Positions 50,625 through 59,292 are shown, counted from the first letter of the stretch. The stretch is 59,637 bases of DNA from DAITQM01 sp036832975 (GCA_036832975.1 DAITQM010000022.1:1-59637), one strand, 5' to 3'. The notes: generated by a model from the letters alone, not told the origin. Numbers and translations are program-made.

Positions 50625-52079
50625 GTGAAGCGCTGGCTGATCGTTGTCGAAAAACCCGAGGATTGGGAAGACGTCTGGCCCGGGGCGCGGGTCGTCACCG
50701 CCGCCGATTACCTGACCCGGCCGGAAGCCTACCACGAGGCGCGGGTCATCAATCTTTGCCGTTCGTACCGCTACCAGAGCGTCGGTTATTACGTCTCGCT
50801 GCAAGCCGAGGCGCGCAACCACCGGCCGCTGCCTGGGGTGATGACCATGCAGGATCTGAAATCCCGCAGCTCACTGCGCCTTTTGGCCGGCGGCGAAGAG
50901 GAGCTGATCCGCAAATCGCTGCGCGACCTGCAATCCGACGAATTCACGTTAAGCATCTATTTTGGGCAGAACATGGCACAGCGCTACCGGCGGCTGGCGC
51001 GCGCCTTGTTCAACCTGTTCCCCGCGCCGCTGCTGCGCGCCCGCTTCCGCCGGCGCGAGGAGTGGGAATTGGTCAGCCTGCGCCCGGCGTCGCTGGCCGA
51101 CGTTGCGCCGGCGCACCGGCCTTTCCTGTTCGAGGCCGCGGCGCGCCATTTCGCCGGCCGGCGGCTGACGCGGGCCCACCCGGGGCGCTACGACCTCGCT
51201 TTGCTGGTCAACGCCGAGGAAAAAGCGCCGCCGTCCGACGAGGGCGCGCTCAAGCGTTTCGCCCGCGCCGCCGAGCGTGTCGGTTTCGCGGTCGAGCGGA
51301 TCGGCGCCGAGGATTTCGGCCGACTCGGCGAATTCGACGCCCTGTTCATCCGCGAAACGACGCTGGTCAACCACCACACCTACCGCTTCGCCCGCCGCGC
51401 CGCGCTCGAAGGCGCCGTGGTGATCGACGATCCCGATTCCATATTGCGCTGCACCAACAAGGTCTTCCTGGCCGAGTTGCTGAAACGCCGGCGACTTCCG
51501 ACGCCGCGGACCTGCATCCTGGTCAAGGGGCAGAAAACCGACGTCGAGCAGCTTTTGGGTTTTCCGTGCGTTCTCAAACAGCCCGACGGCGCGTTTTCGC
51601 AGGCCGTGATCAAGGTTGCCGACGCGACGGAGTTGAAAGCCGGGCTGGCGCGGTTTTTCAGCCATTCCGATCTGGTTCTCGCCCAGGCGTATACGCCGAC
51701 GGAATACGATTGGCGCATCGGCGTATTGAACGGGCAGGCGCTTTATGCCTGCCGATATTTCATGGCCCGCGGCCACTGGCAGATCATCAACCGCGACGCC
51801 ACGGGGAAGATGCAGACCGGCGGCTTCGAGACCCTGCCGCTGGACGCGGTGCCGGATCACGTGCTCAACATCGCGGTACGTGCGGCGCGCGCCGTCGGCG
51901 ACGGGCTTTATGGCGTCGATCTGAAGCAGTTCGGCGGCCGCTGTCAGGTGATCGAAGTCAATGACAACCCGAATATCGACAAGGGGGTCGAAGACCGGGT
52001 GCTCGGCGACGAGTTGTATCTAACGATCATGCGCGAGTTGATGCGCCGGGTCGAAGCCCGCAAGCAGGCCCGGGCTTGA
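50625..52079 (+). CDS. RimK-like ATP-grasp ligase with RLAN-type N-terminal domain
   Basis: A 484-residue protein. Residues about 1-200 match the alpha/beta domain seen in front of certain RimK homologues (WLIVVEKPEDW, VINLCRSYRYQSVGYYVSLQAEAR). Residues about 205-480 are an ATP-grasp ligase (FIRETTLVNHHTYRFAR, LPTPRT, KQPDGAFSQAV, EVNDNPNID for metal binding). ATP-grasp ligases of this group form amide bonds between a carboxylate and an amine, often glutamate. The GTG start follows no strong ribosome site. The TGA overlaps the TTG of the next gene, so the two are coupled. Confidence 0.82.
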   Translation: MKRWLIVVEKPEDWEDVWPGARVVTAADYLTRPEAYHEARVINLCRSYRYQSVGYYVSLQAEARNHRPLPGVMTMQDLKSRSSLRLLAGGEEELIRKSLRDLQSDEFTLSIYFGQNMAQRYRRLARALFNLFPAPLLRARFRRREEWELVSLRPASLADVAPAHRPFLFEAAARHFAGRRLTRAHPGRYDLALLVNAEEKAPPSDEGALKRFARAAERVGFAVERIGAEDFGRLGEFDALFIRETTLVNHHTYRFARRAALEGAVVIDDPDSILRCTNKVFLAELLKRRRLPTPRTCILVKGQKTDVEQLLGFPCVLKQPDGAFSQAVIKVADATELKAGLARFFSHSDLVLAQAYTPTEYDWRIGVLNGQALYACRYFMARGHWQIINRDATGKMQTGGFETLPLDAVPDHVLNIAVRAARAVGDGLYGVDLKQFGGRCQVIEVNDNPNIDKGVEDRVLGDELYLTIMRELMRRVEARKQARA

Positions 52080-53323
52080 TCGCCGCTGATCCGGCCCGGC
52101 CCGGCCCGTGGCCGCTGTTCGCGGTGCACGGCGTCGAGATCGAATACATGATCGTCGACCGCGTGACGCTCGACGTCCGGCCGTGGGCCGACCGCCTGCT
52201 CCGCGATGCCTCCGGCGTCGTGGATGAAGTGCCGCGCGGCGCGGTCACCTGGTGCAACGAATTGGCGGCGCATCTGGTCGAACTCAAATGCGAACCGCCG
52301 GTCGCCGATCTCGGGGCTTTACTGCCGACATTTATTGCCGAGATCGGCGAGATCAATCGCCGCCTGGCGGCGGACGGCGCGTTCCTGATGCCCTCCTCGA
52401 TGCACCCGTGGATGGATCCCGTGCGGGAAATGGTGCTGTGGCCGGGCGGCTTTGGTGAAGTCTATGCCGCCTACGATCGCATTTTTTCGTGCCGCGGCCA
52501 CGGCTGGGCCAACCTGCAAAGCGTGCAGTTGAATCTGCCGTTCAACGGCGATCGGGAATTCGGCCGGTTGCACGCCGCGCTCAGGCTGCTGCTGCCGTTG
52601 CTCAACGCGCTGGCGGCAAGTTCGCCTTACGCCGGCGGGCGGGCCACCGGTTACCGCAGTTACCGGATGGAAGTCTACCGCCACAATGCCGACCGGGTGC
52701 CGATGGTCGCCGGCGATGTGGTGCCCGAACCGATCGATTCGATCGCGGCGTACCGGCGGCGGATCCTCGAACCGATGTACGCGGCACTGGCGCCGTTGGA
52801 TCCGGCCGGCGTGCTGGCCGAGGAGTGGTTGAACAGCCGCGGCGCGCTGCCCCGGTTTTCCCGGCAGTCGATCGAGGTGCGCACGCTCGACAGTCAGGAA
52901 TGCGCCACCGCCGATTTCGCCATCCTCGCCGCGGTCACGGCGCTGGCCCGGGCGCTGGTCGAGGAGCGCTGGTGCACGCTGGCGCAACAACAATCGGTCG
53001 CACAAACAATGCTGGTGACGTTGTTCAGGCAGGTGTTGCGCGGCGCCGAAACGACGCCGCTTGCCGCCGCGCCTTGGCGGCGCCTGCTGGACTTGCCGCG
53101 GCCGCCGGCGACGGCCGGAAACCTCTGGGCGATGGTGCTCGACCGCCTCGTCGGCGAGGGGTTGCTGCCGGCCTTCGCGGAGAAGACGCTCGAACGCATT
53201 TTGCGTTGCGGCACGCTGGCGACACGGTTGATCGCCGCCGCCGGCGACCACCCCGACCATGAGACTTTGCACCGCGTTTACGCGGCGCTGGCCGACTGTC
53301 TCGCCGCCGATCGGATGTTTTGA
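52076..53323 (+). CDS. GCS2-family carboxylate-amine ligase
   Basis: A 415-residue relative of gamma-glutamylcysteine ligase type 2 (YbdK-like). The N-terminal metal/nucleotide motif is HGVEIEYMIVD, with later GWANLQSVQLNLPF and SIEVRTLDSQECAT. Family members join the side chain or main-chain carboxylate of glutamate-like substrates to amines; the substrate is not known. A TTG start is used in a TTGA overlap with the RimK-like gene, and the same arrangement links it to the next gene. True GshA for glutathione is not in the window. Confidence 0.82.
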   Translation: MIAADPARPGPWPLFAVHGVEIEYMIVDRVTLDVRPWADRLLRDASGVVDEVPRGAVTWCNELAAHLVELKCEPPVADLGALLPTFIAEIGEINRRLAADGAFLMPSSMHPWMDPVREMVLWPGGFGEVYAAYDRIFSCRGHGWANLQSVQLNLPFNGDREFGRLHAALRLLLPLLNALAASSPYAGGRATGYRSYRMEVYRHNADRVPMVAGDVVPEPIDSIAAYRRRILEPMYAALAPLDPAGVLAEEWLNSRGALPRFSRQSIEVRTLDSQECATADFAILAAVTALARALVEERWCTLAQQQSVAQTMLVTLFRQVLRGAETTPLAAAPWRRLLDLPRPPATAGNLWAMVLDRLVGEGLLPAFAEKTLERILRCGTLATRLIAAAGDHPDHETLHRVYAALADCLAADRMF

Positions 53324-54042
53324 CCTTGACCTGCGTAGTGATCAGTTGCGAGCACGCAAGCGCGGCATTGCCCAAAGGCTGCGCCCAGTGGTTTGCCGGG
53401 GCGAAAGCAGATCTTCACTCGCACCTGGGCTTCGACCCCGGGGCGCGGGCCGTGGCCCGGCGATTGGCGGCGGCATTACAGGCCCCGCTGATCGCCGGCC
53501 GCTATAGCCGTCTTTTAATCGATCTCAACCGCTCGCCGCACAACCCGCGCCGCTTTTCCCGGTATACGCGGCCACTGCCCGCCGCGGTGCGGGTCGCGAT
53601 CGAGCAGGATTATTACTGGCCTTACCGGCAGGCCGTCGAACAGGCGGTTGCCGCCGGATTGAAACAAGGCGGGCCGGTCTTGCACCTTGCAGTCCACAGT
53701 TTTACGCCGGTGCTCGACGGCCGGGTCAGGCGAGTCGATCTCGGCTTGCTATACGATCCCCGGCGGGCGCTCGAAAAAATCGCGTGCCGGCGGCTGAAAC
53801 AGGATCTCGAGGCGGCCATGCCTGGGCTTCGAGTGCGCTGCAACCAGCCGTACCGCGGCACCGCGGACGGTTTGACGCGCGGCTTGCGGCAGCTCTATCC
53901 GCAAACCGGTTATCTCGGAATCGAATTGGAATTCAATCAAACGCTGTTGGTGGCGGGCGGCACGGCGCGCCTTAGCAGGCTGTTGAAAAACAGCCTGCTA
54001 ATCCGGGCCACGGATGGTCCGGCGGAATCAGGCGCTCCTTAG
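53320..54042 (+). CDS. N-formylglutamate-amidohydrolase-like enzyme with MITE-derived C-terminus
   Basis: About 240 residues. VISCEHAS at the start, the D-L-N-R-S segment and GYLGIELEFNQ near the end match the N-formylglutamate amidohydrolase fold, a zinc hydrolase related to carboxypeptidases. It is the last of three TTGA-linked genes, so it probably hydrolyses or trims an amide made by the two ligases. From residue about 218 onward the codons come from the inserted 151-bp element (53976-54126), which replaced the native C-terminus and supplied the stop at 54040-54042. Whether the protein remains active is unknown. Confidence 0.78.
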   Translation: MTLTCVVISCEHASAALPKGCAQWFAGAKADLHSHLGFDPGARAVARRLAAALQAPLIAGRYSRLLIDLNRSPHNPRRFSRYTRPLPAAVRVAIEQDYYWPYRQAVEQAVAAGLKQGGPVLHLAVHSFTPVLDGRVRRVDLGLLYDPRRALEKIACRRLKQDLEAAMPGLRVRCNQPYRGTADGLTRGLRQLYPQTGYLGIELEFNQTLLVAGGTARLSRLLKNSLLIRATDGPAESGAP

Positions 54043-54126
54043 CGGCTGAATTCGGGAGCGCAGCGCAAGTCGCACCTTTCGCAAGCGACGTTGAAAAACG
54101 CCAGGATGGCGTTTTTCAACAACCTG
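53976..54126 (-). mobile_element. 151-bp MITE-like element, copy 2
   Basis: The inverse of the element at 31230-31380, same length and with only about ten differences. TTAG flanks it on both sides (53972-53975 and 54127-54130), a 4-bp target duplication. The hairpin at 53976-53997 and the 13-bp-stem hairpin at 54090-54120 are both kept. It interrupts the end of the amidohydrolase gene. Confidence 0.87.
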
Positions 54127-54153
54127 TTAGCGATTGGCTGAGCGAGTGGTTGG

Positions 54154-54555
54154 TCATTCGCCTTCCGTGTCGCGACCCTGATAGCCGATCTGCCGCGGTG
54201 TCTGATTTTTGATCCGGCTGGCGCCGCTGAACTGGCCGCCGGCTTCGATCACCAACTCGCTGATTTCGATTTCGCCTTCGACATGGCCGCAAGCGACGAT
54301 CTCGAGGCGTTCGCAATCGATATTGCCTTTGAAACGGCCGCAGACCACGACGCGGCGGGCGCGGATATCACCGTCAAAAGCGCCATCCTGGCCGATCGAA
54401 ACGTCGCCCTCGGAGCTGACCTGGCCTTCCATCTGGCCGTCGAGATGGAAACCATCGGTCAGGGTGAGGCTGCCGACCAGCTTGGTCCCTGCTGCGATAA
54501 CAGTCGTTCCTGGACGGCCGTCGTCCGTCTTAATGCCTCTGCCAATGATTCCCAT
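54154..54555 (-). CDS. bactofilin
   Basis: A 133-residue protein with the bactofilin beta-helix: regularly spaced small and hydrophobic residues (SLTLTDGFHLDGQMEGQV, then RVVVCGRFKGNIDCERLEI). Bactofilins polymerise into filaments that place cell-wall enzymes. Its first 97 bases overlap the end of the M23 peptidase gene in another frame, implying close co-expression. Confidence 0.85.
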   Translation of the reverse strand: MGIIGRGIKTDDGRPGTTVIAAGTKLVGSLTLTDGFHLDGQMEGQVSSEGDVSIGQDGAFDGDIRARRVVVCGRFKGNIDCERLEIVACGHVEGEIEISELVIEAGGQFSGASRIKNQTPRQIGYQGRDTEGE

Positions 54556-55412
54556 TGAACCCGTTCCTCCTTAGCAAATAAAGTGTCGTAACGATCGAGC
54601 GACCAGCCCAGAAACGGCGCCGGGTCGAGGCGGCGTTGTAAATAGCGGACCTCGTAATGCAAGTGCGGTCCGCTGGTCACGCCGGTACTCCCGCTCAAAC
54701 CCAGAAGATCGCCTTTGCGGATGTATTGCCCGGTCTTGACGTCGATCCGGTCGAGATGGCCGTAAATCGAGCTGAAGCCGTAGTTATGTGCCAGCTTGAC
54801 CATTTTGCCGAGGCCGCTGCTTTGTTGCACACCGGCCCATTCGACAACGCCGTCGGCGCTGGCGTAAACCGGGGTACCGCGCTGGGCTTTGAGATCGGCA
54901 CCGCCGTGGAAGGCCTCTTCGTCGCGCACCGGGTGCAGGCGCATTCCGTAGCGGCTGGTAATCCTGGAATCGCGCAAAGGAAAGCCGCTGGGGATCGATT
55001 CCAGCATCGTCCTTTTTTCGAGCGCCGTCTGGCTCGCGGTATCGATCCGCTGTGCCAGCCCCAGCGCGGGTTCGGGCTTGACCCCGATCAGCACTTCGAT
55101 TTGATCGAGTTCGTCGCTGAGTCGGACCAGTTCCTCGGTTTTGACCTGCACCGCGGATTTGAGTCGTTGTTGCTCGGCCAGCAATTGGCGGTTGGCCGTG
55201 GTGATCTGTTGCTGGTCGGTCTGCAGGCCGGCGATATGCGAACGTAGCTGGCCGACCTTGCCGTTCAATAAATAGATGACGCTGGCCCCGCACAGCACGC
55301 TGAGTGCCAGGACGGCGCTCAGGCCGAGCAGCGTGCGGCGCATCAGTTGACTCAAAGTGAAATGGCGGGCGCCTTTGCAACCGGTGATGGTGATGATATA
55401 ACGATCCCGCAT
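54459..55412 (-). CDS. M23-family peptidoglycan endopeptidase
   Basis: A 317-residue protein: a short basic N-terminus, one membrane helix (LLGLSAVLALSVLCGASVIYLL), a coiled coil (about 55-125) and a LytM/M23 domain with zinc motifs GxxxxxGxDL (AFHGGADLKA) and HLHYEVRY. Such enzymes cut peptidoglycan cross-links in the periplasm and are often paired with bactofilins in cell-shape control. ATG 55412 follows a GGGAG site. Confidence 0.88.
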   Translation of the reverse strand: MRDRYIITITGCKGARHFTLSQLMRRTLLGLSAVLALSVLCGASVIYLLNGKVGQLRSHIAGLQTDQQQITTANRQLLAEQQRLKSAVQVKTEELVRLSDELDQIEVLIGVKPEPALGLAQRIDTASQTALEKRTMLESIPSGFPLRDSRITSRYGMRLHPVRDEEAFHGGADLKAQRGTPVYASADGVVEWAGVQQSSGLGKMVKLAHNYGFSSIYGHLDRIDVKTGQYIRKGDLLGLSGSTGVTSGPHLHYEVRYLQRRLDPAPFLGWSLDRYDTLFAKEERVQWESLAEALRRTTAVQERLLSQQGPSWSAASP

Positions 55413-55424
55413 GGGCGGATCTCC

Positions 55425-55706
55425 CTACTGGCGAATCGACTCCGGCGCCCCGCCGCCGGGTGGGCGGCCGGTCGCGAGTGGCTGGTTGGCCGGCGCCCGG
55501 ACCGCCGGGTCGGATTCTGAATTGTTCGTTTGCTGAAACTCTGACTCGATCAGAGTCCCCACATAGACCACCCGGCCGGACTCGCCGGGCGGGGGAACGC
55601 CGATTATGCGCCGGAACGGCTGGTCATGCAATGCCGGACAGACACCCGGGTCGGACCCGGTGTCGCGTGGGGCCTTGACATGGATCAAAACCGGGATGGG
55701 GGGCAA
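55425..55706 (-). CDS. possible small protein upstream of the M23 gene
   Basis: A 93-residue frame ending 12 bases before the M23 start, rich in Pro and Gly, with a plausible VVYVGTLIESEF segment. It covers most of the 338-base gap between the M23 gene and the HiPIP gene and its start overlaps the HiPIP leader. I recognise no family; it may be chance. Promoters for the divergent M23 and HiPIP genes must also lie in this gap. Confidence 0.25.
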   Translation of the reverse strand: MPPIPVLIHVKAPRDTGSDPGVCPALHDQPFRRIIGVPPPGESGRVVYVGTLIESEFQQTNNSESDPAVRAPANQPLATGRPPGGGAPESIRQ

Positions 55707-55750
55707 TGGCGGACAATGCCTGTTTTACATCCCACTTGGAGACCCTCCCC

Positions 55751-56119
55751 ATGACCCGGATATCCCGCCAGCTTACCGCCGCTTTGCCCGCCGCCGGACA
55801 GCGCCGCCGCCAATGGCTGCGCACCACCCTTTGCGGACTGGGCGCTATTCTCGTCTTCGAGCCTTTCAGGGCGACAGCGCAGGGCGATCTGCCGCCCTTG
55901 GCGGTGGACGATCCGGCCGCTGCGGCACTGGGGTATCACGAGGATGCCGGTACCGTCGATGCCACGGCCTATCCGCGGCACGCCGCCGGCCAGTTCTGTC
56001 ACAACTGCGCCCTGTATCAAGGGGTCGGCGAGACCGGTCGTGGGCCGTGCGCGATTTTTCCCGGCAAAACTGTGGCCGCCGGCGGCTGGTGTAACGCCTG
56101 GGCGCCGAAAGCGGCGTGA
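55751..56119 (+). CDS. high-potential iron-sulfur protein (HiPIP)
   Basis: A 122-residue precursor. A Tat-type signal (RRRQWLRTTL, then a hydrophobic run) precedes the mature protein. The four cluster Cys follow the HiPIP spacing: CHNC, then RGPCAIFPG and GGWCNAW. HiPIPs carry electrons in the periplasm of phototrophic and respiring gammaproteobacteria. ATG 55751 was chosen because it gives the Tat signal; the ATG at 55706 is too far upstream. Confidence 0.9.
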   Translation: MTRISRQLTAALPAAGQRRRQWLRTTLCGLGAILVFEPFRATAQGDLPPLAVDDPAAAALGYHEDAGTVDATAYPRHAAGQFCHNCALYQGVGETGRGPCAIFPGKTVAAGGWCNAWAPKAA

Positions 56120-56123
56120 GAGG

Positions 56124-57038
56124 CTAAGGGAGTCCTTCAGGGACTGACGTCCGGCGGCCGTGCAATGCGCACCAGCCCGCTTCGCTGGTGTATTGCCAAG
56201 CACTGACGGCAGGTTCATACGCGGCCTCGACCGCGGCGGCCTGTTCCGGCAACAGGCCGCTGAGCAGCAAGTGCGCGCCCGGCTTCAGCCGCGCGGTGAG
56301 ATACGGCGCCCGTTCGATCAGCGGTCCGGCCAGGATATTGGCGATCACCCAGTCGGCGGCAACCGGCGGCAATGTCCGTGGACCGAACACCTGCACGCGA
56401 TCGGCGACGGCATTGGCTTCGGCATTGGCGACCGTCGCCGCCAGGGCCTGGGGGTCGTGATCGACGCACCAGACGCGGCTGGCGCCGAGCAGGGCCGCGG
56501 CGATGCCCAGGATGCCGGAACCGCAACCGAAATCCAACGCCGTGCGTCCCGGCCACGGCGCCGCGGCGATGGCTTCGAGGCACAGGGCGGTGGTCGGGTG
56601 CCCGCCGGTGCCGAAGGCGAGACCGGGGTCGAGCCTGAGCACCACCTGATCCCGGGTGACCGGCGGCGTGGCGTGGTGTGGCGACACCCACAGGCGTCCG
56701 GCGAAGCACAGCGGCACGAAGCGCTCCATCCAGACCCGCTCCCAAGGCCGGTTCGGCACCGCGCTCCACTCGACACGGGCGGCGGGCACACCGGCCGCCG
56801 CCAGGCAGGCGTCGAGCAGGGTGGCGTCGAGTTCCGCCGGCACCAGTGCCTGCAACCTGAGCCGATCCCAGAGCGGCGCCTCGCCTGGTGCCGGTTCGAG
56901 CAGGGGTTGATCGGCGGCGTCCAGCAAGGTGATCGCTGCGGCTCCAAGTTCGCCGAGAACGGCTTCGACGGCCTCGAGTTCGCCGCCGGCCAGTTCGAGG
57001 GTCAGTTGCCGATAATGCGGATCAGCGCGAGCGGGCAA
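56124..57038 (-). CDS. prmA: ribosomal protein L11 methyltransferase
   Basis: A 304-residue SAM enzyme. N-terminal L11-binding domain (YRQLTLELAGGELEAVEAVL) and SAM motif DFGCGSGILGIAAALLGA followed by NPxA-type WVIANILAGPL. The start appears to be TTG 57038, overlapping accC by 17 bases; no ATG is available nearby. It ends 4 bases from the convergent HiPIP stop. Confidence 0.92.
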   Translation of the reverse strand: MPARADPHYRQLTLELAGGELEAVEAVLGELGAAAITLLDAADQPLLEPAPGEAPLWDRLRLQALVPAELDATLLDACLAAAGVPAARVEWSAVPNRPWERVWMERFVPLCFAGRLWVSPHHATPPVTRDQVVLRLDPGLAFGTGGHPTTALCLEAIAAAPWPGRTALDFGCGSGILGIAAALLGASRVWCVDHDPQALAATVANAEANAVADRVQVFGPRTLPPVAADWVIANILAGPLIERAPYLTARLKPGAHLLLSGLLPEQAAAVEAAYEPAVSAWQYTSEAGWCALHGRRTSVPEGLP

Positions 57039-58374
57039 GCCATTTTTCCAGGTAATGGATGTTCTGGCCGCCGGCGACGAAGCCGGTGTCGGCGATTAGT
57101 CGGCGGTGCAACGGGATGTTGGTCTTGATGCCCTTGATGACGATCTCGTCGAGCGCGACGCGCATGCGGGCCAGCGCCGTGTCCCGGTCTTCGCCGTAGG
57201 CGATGACCTTGGCGATCAACGAATCGTAGTTCGGCGGCACGCGGTAGCCGCTGTACAGGTGCGATTCGACCCGGATGCCCGGTCCGCCCGGCGGATGAAA
57301 TTCCTCGACCAGCCCCGGCGACGGCAGAAACGTTTCCGGATCCTCGGCGTTGATCCGGCATTCGACCGCGTGGCCGCGCAGCACGATATCCGGCTGGCTG
57401 TACCGCAGCGCTTCACCGCCCGCGATGCGCAATTGCTCGCGCACCAAATCGACCAGCGTAATGCGCTCGCTCACCGGGTGTTCGACCTGGATGCGGGTGT
57501 TCATTTCGATGAAATAAAAAGCGCCGCTTTCGTATAAGAACTCGAACGTCCCGGCGCCGCGGTAGCCGATGCGTTTACAAGCCTCGACGCAGACATCACC
57601 GATCGCCGCCCGCTCGGCGGCCGTGATGCCCGGCGCCGGCGCTTCCTCGATGATTTTCTGGTGCCGGCGCTGCATGGAGCAATCGCGTTCGCCGAGGTGG
57701 ATGGCGTTGCCCTGGCCGTCGGCCAGCACCTGGATTTCGATGTGCCGGGGATTTTCGAGGAATTTTTCCATGTACACCGTCGGGTCGCCGAAGGCGGCGC
57801 GGGCTTCCTCGCGAGTCAAAGCCACGGCGCGTTCGATATCGGCTTCGGCGTGGACGACGCGCATGCCGCGCCCGCCGCCGCCCGCCGCCGCCTTGATCAG
57901 CACGGGATAGCCGATATCGCGGGCGATGGCCCGGAGTTTCCCGGCATCCGCCGGCAAGGGGCCGCCGGAACCGGGCACGCACGGCACACCGGCTTGGCTC
58001 ATCGCCCGAATCGCCGAGACTTTGTCGCCCATCAAGCGGATCGTCTCGGGCCGCGGGCCGATAAACACAAAACCGCTTTCCTCGACCCGCTCGGCGAAAT
58101 CGGCGTTCTCGGCCAGAAAACCATAACCGGGATGGACCGCAGTGGCGCAGGTCACTTCCAGCGCGGCAATCAGCGCCGGAATGTTGAGGTAACTGTCGGC
58201 CGATGGCGCCGGTCCGATGCACACCGCTTCCTCGGCCATCCCGACGTGTTTCAGGTTGCGGTCCACCGTCGAATGCGCCGCCACGACCGGAATGTTCAGG
58301 GAATGGCAGGCGCGCAGGATGCGCAGTGCGATTTCGCCGCGATTGGCGATCAGAACCTTCTCGAGCCCGGGCAT
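57022..58374 (-). CDS. accC: acetyl-CoA carboxylase, biotin carboxylase subunit
   Basis: A 450-residue ATP-grasp enzyme that carboxylates biotin on AccB. Motifs include the AAAGGGGRGMR loop, EKFLENPRHIEIQVL and the catalytic MNTRIQVEHPV. It follows accB by two bases and overlaps prmA. Confidence 0.95.
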   Translation of the reverse strand: MPGLEKVLIANRGEIALRILRACHSLNIPVVAAHSTVDRNLKHVGMAEEAVCIGPAPSADSYLNIPALIAALEVTCATAVHPGYGFLAENADFAERVEESGFVFIGPRPETIRLMGDKVSAIRAMSQAGVPCVPGSGGPLPADAGKLRAIARDIGYPVLIKAAAGGGGRGMRVVHAEADIERAVALTREEARAAFGDPTVYMEKFLENPRHIEIQVLADGQGNAIHLGERDCSMQRRHQKIIEEAPAPGITAAERAAIGDVCVEACKRIGYRGAGTFEFLYESGAFYFIEMNTRIQVEHPVSERITLVDLVREQLRIAGGEALRYSQPDIVLRGHAVECRINAEDPETFLPSPGLVEEFHPPGGPGIRVESHLYSGYRVPPNYDSLIAKVIAYGEDRDTALARMRVALDEIVIKGIKTNIPLHRRLIADTGFVAGGQNIHYLEKWLARSR

Positions 58375-58376
58375 GG

Positions 58377-58835
58377 TCAGCGGATCACGAACAATGGCTG
58401 ATCGTATTCGACCGGCTGGCCGCTATCGGCCAGGATTTCGGCGATGATGCCGGCCTGGTCGGCCTCGATTTGATTGAACATTTTCATCGCCTCGATGATG
58501 CACAGCACGTCGCCCGGCTGGACGCGTTGGCCGACGCTGACAAAGGGCTCGGCGTTGGGGCTCGGGGCGCTGTAAAACGTGCCGACCATCGGCGAACGTA
58601 TCGTGTGCCCCTCCATGGCCGCGGGTTTGGCGGCCGCTGTGGGTTCGGGCGCCGCCACCTTTGCGGTGGGTGAAGGCGGCGGGGGCGGATAATAAACGGG
58701 GGGCGCCGTCACTGCGGTCGCCTGTGGCCCGGCACGCGACAAGCGAACCGCCTCTTCGCCTTCGCGGATTTCGAGTTCGGTCAGTTGGGACTCTTCCAAC
58801 AGCTCGATCAGTTTTTTGATTTTACGCAGATCCAT
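58377..58835 (-). CDS. accB: acetyl-CoA carboxylase biotin carrier protein
   Basis: A 152-residue protein: N-terminal DLRKIKKLIELLEES, a Pro/Ala linker (VYYPPPPPSPT) and the C-terminal biotinyl domain with the modified Lys in EAMKM. ATG 58835 was chosen over upstream in-frame starts that run into aroQ; it overlaps the aroQ stop by 14 bases. Confidence 0.95.
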   Translation of the reverse strand: MDLRKIKKLIELLEESQLTELEIREGEEAVRLSRAGPQATAVTAPPVYYPPPPPSPTAKVAAPEPTAAAKPAAMEGHTIRSPMVGTFYSAPSPNAEPFVSVGQRVQPGDVLCIIEAMKMFNQIEADQAGIIAEILADSGQPVEYDQPLFVIR

Positions 58836-59292
58836 GACGCAGAAACTCCGCATGGTGGAAGAGGGCATCGAGGGCCAGCAGGTAACCGTGGGCGCCGAAA
58901 CCGCTGATGACCCCGAGCGCGATATCGGAAAAATAGGAGACCCGGCGGTAGGCCTCGCGCCCGGCGATATTCGATAGGTGTACTTCAATAAACGGCGGCG
59001 CGCCGGCCAAAAGCGCGTCGCGCAATGCGATGCTGGTGTGCGTGAACGCCGCCGGGTTGAATATCAGATAGTCGATCCTTTCTTCGGCGGCCCGCCCGAT
59101 CGCCGCGATCAGTTCGTGTTCGGCGTCGCTTTGCAGGGTGGCAAGCCCGGCGCCACGCTCAGCCGCCCGCTTGCGCAGCGCCGCATCGATCTCGGCCAAC
59201 GTCGCCGTGCCATACAGTTCGGGTTGCCGGTGCCCGAGCCGGTTGAGGTTCGGTCCGTGCAGAACCTGGATTCGAAGAGTGCCTGCCGCCAT
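58822..59292 (-). CDS. aroQ: type II 3-dehydroquinate dehydratase
   Basis: A 156-residue shikimate-pathway enzyme. GPNLNRLG carries the catalytic-loop Asn and Arg, FNPAAFTHTSIALRDA and VHLSNI complete the site, and the active Tyr is in ELYGTAT. ATG 59292 gives the family N-terminus. The longer frame upstream runs into the mobile element. Confidence 0.94.
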   Translation of the reverse strand: MAAGTLRIQVLHGPNLNRLGHRQPELYGTATLAEIDAALRKRAAERGAGLATLQSDAEHELIAAIGRAAEERIDYLIFNPAAFTHTSIALRDALLAGAPPFIEVHLSNIAGREAYRRVSYFSDIALGVISGFGAHGYLLALDALFHHAEFLRHGSA

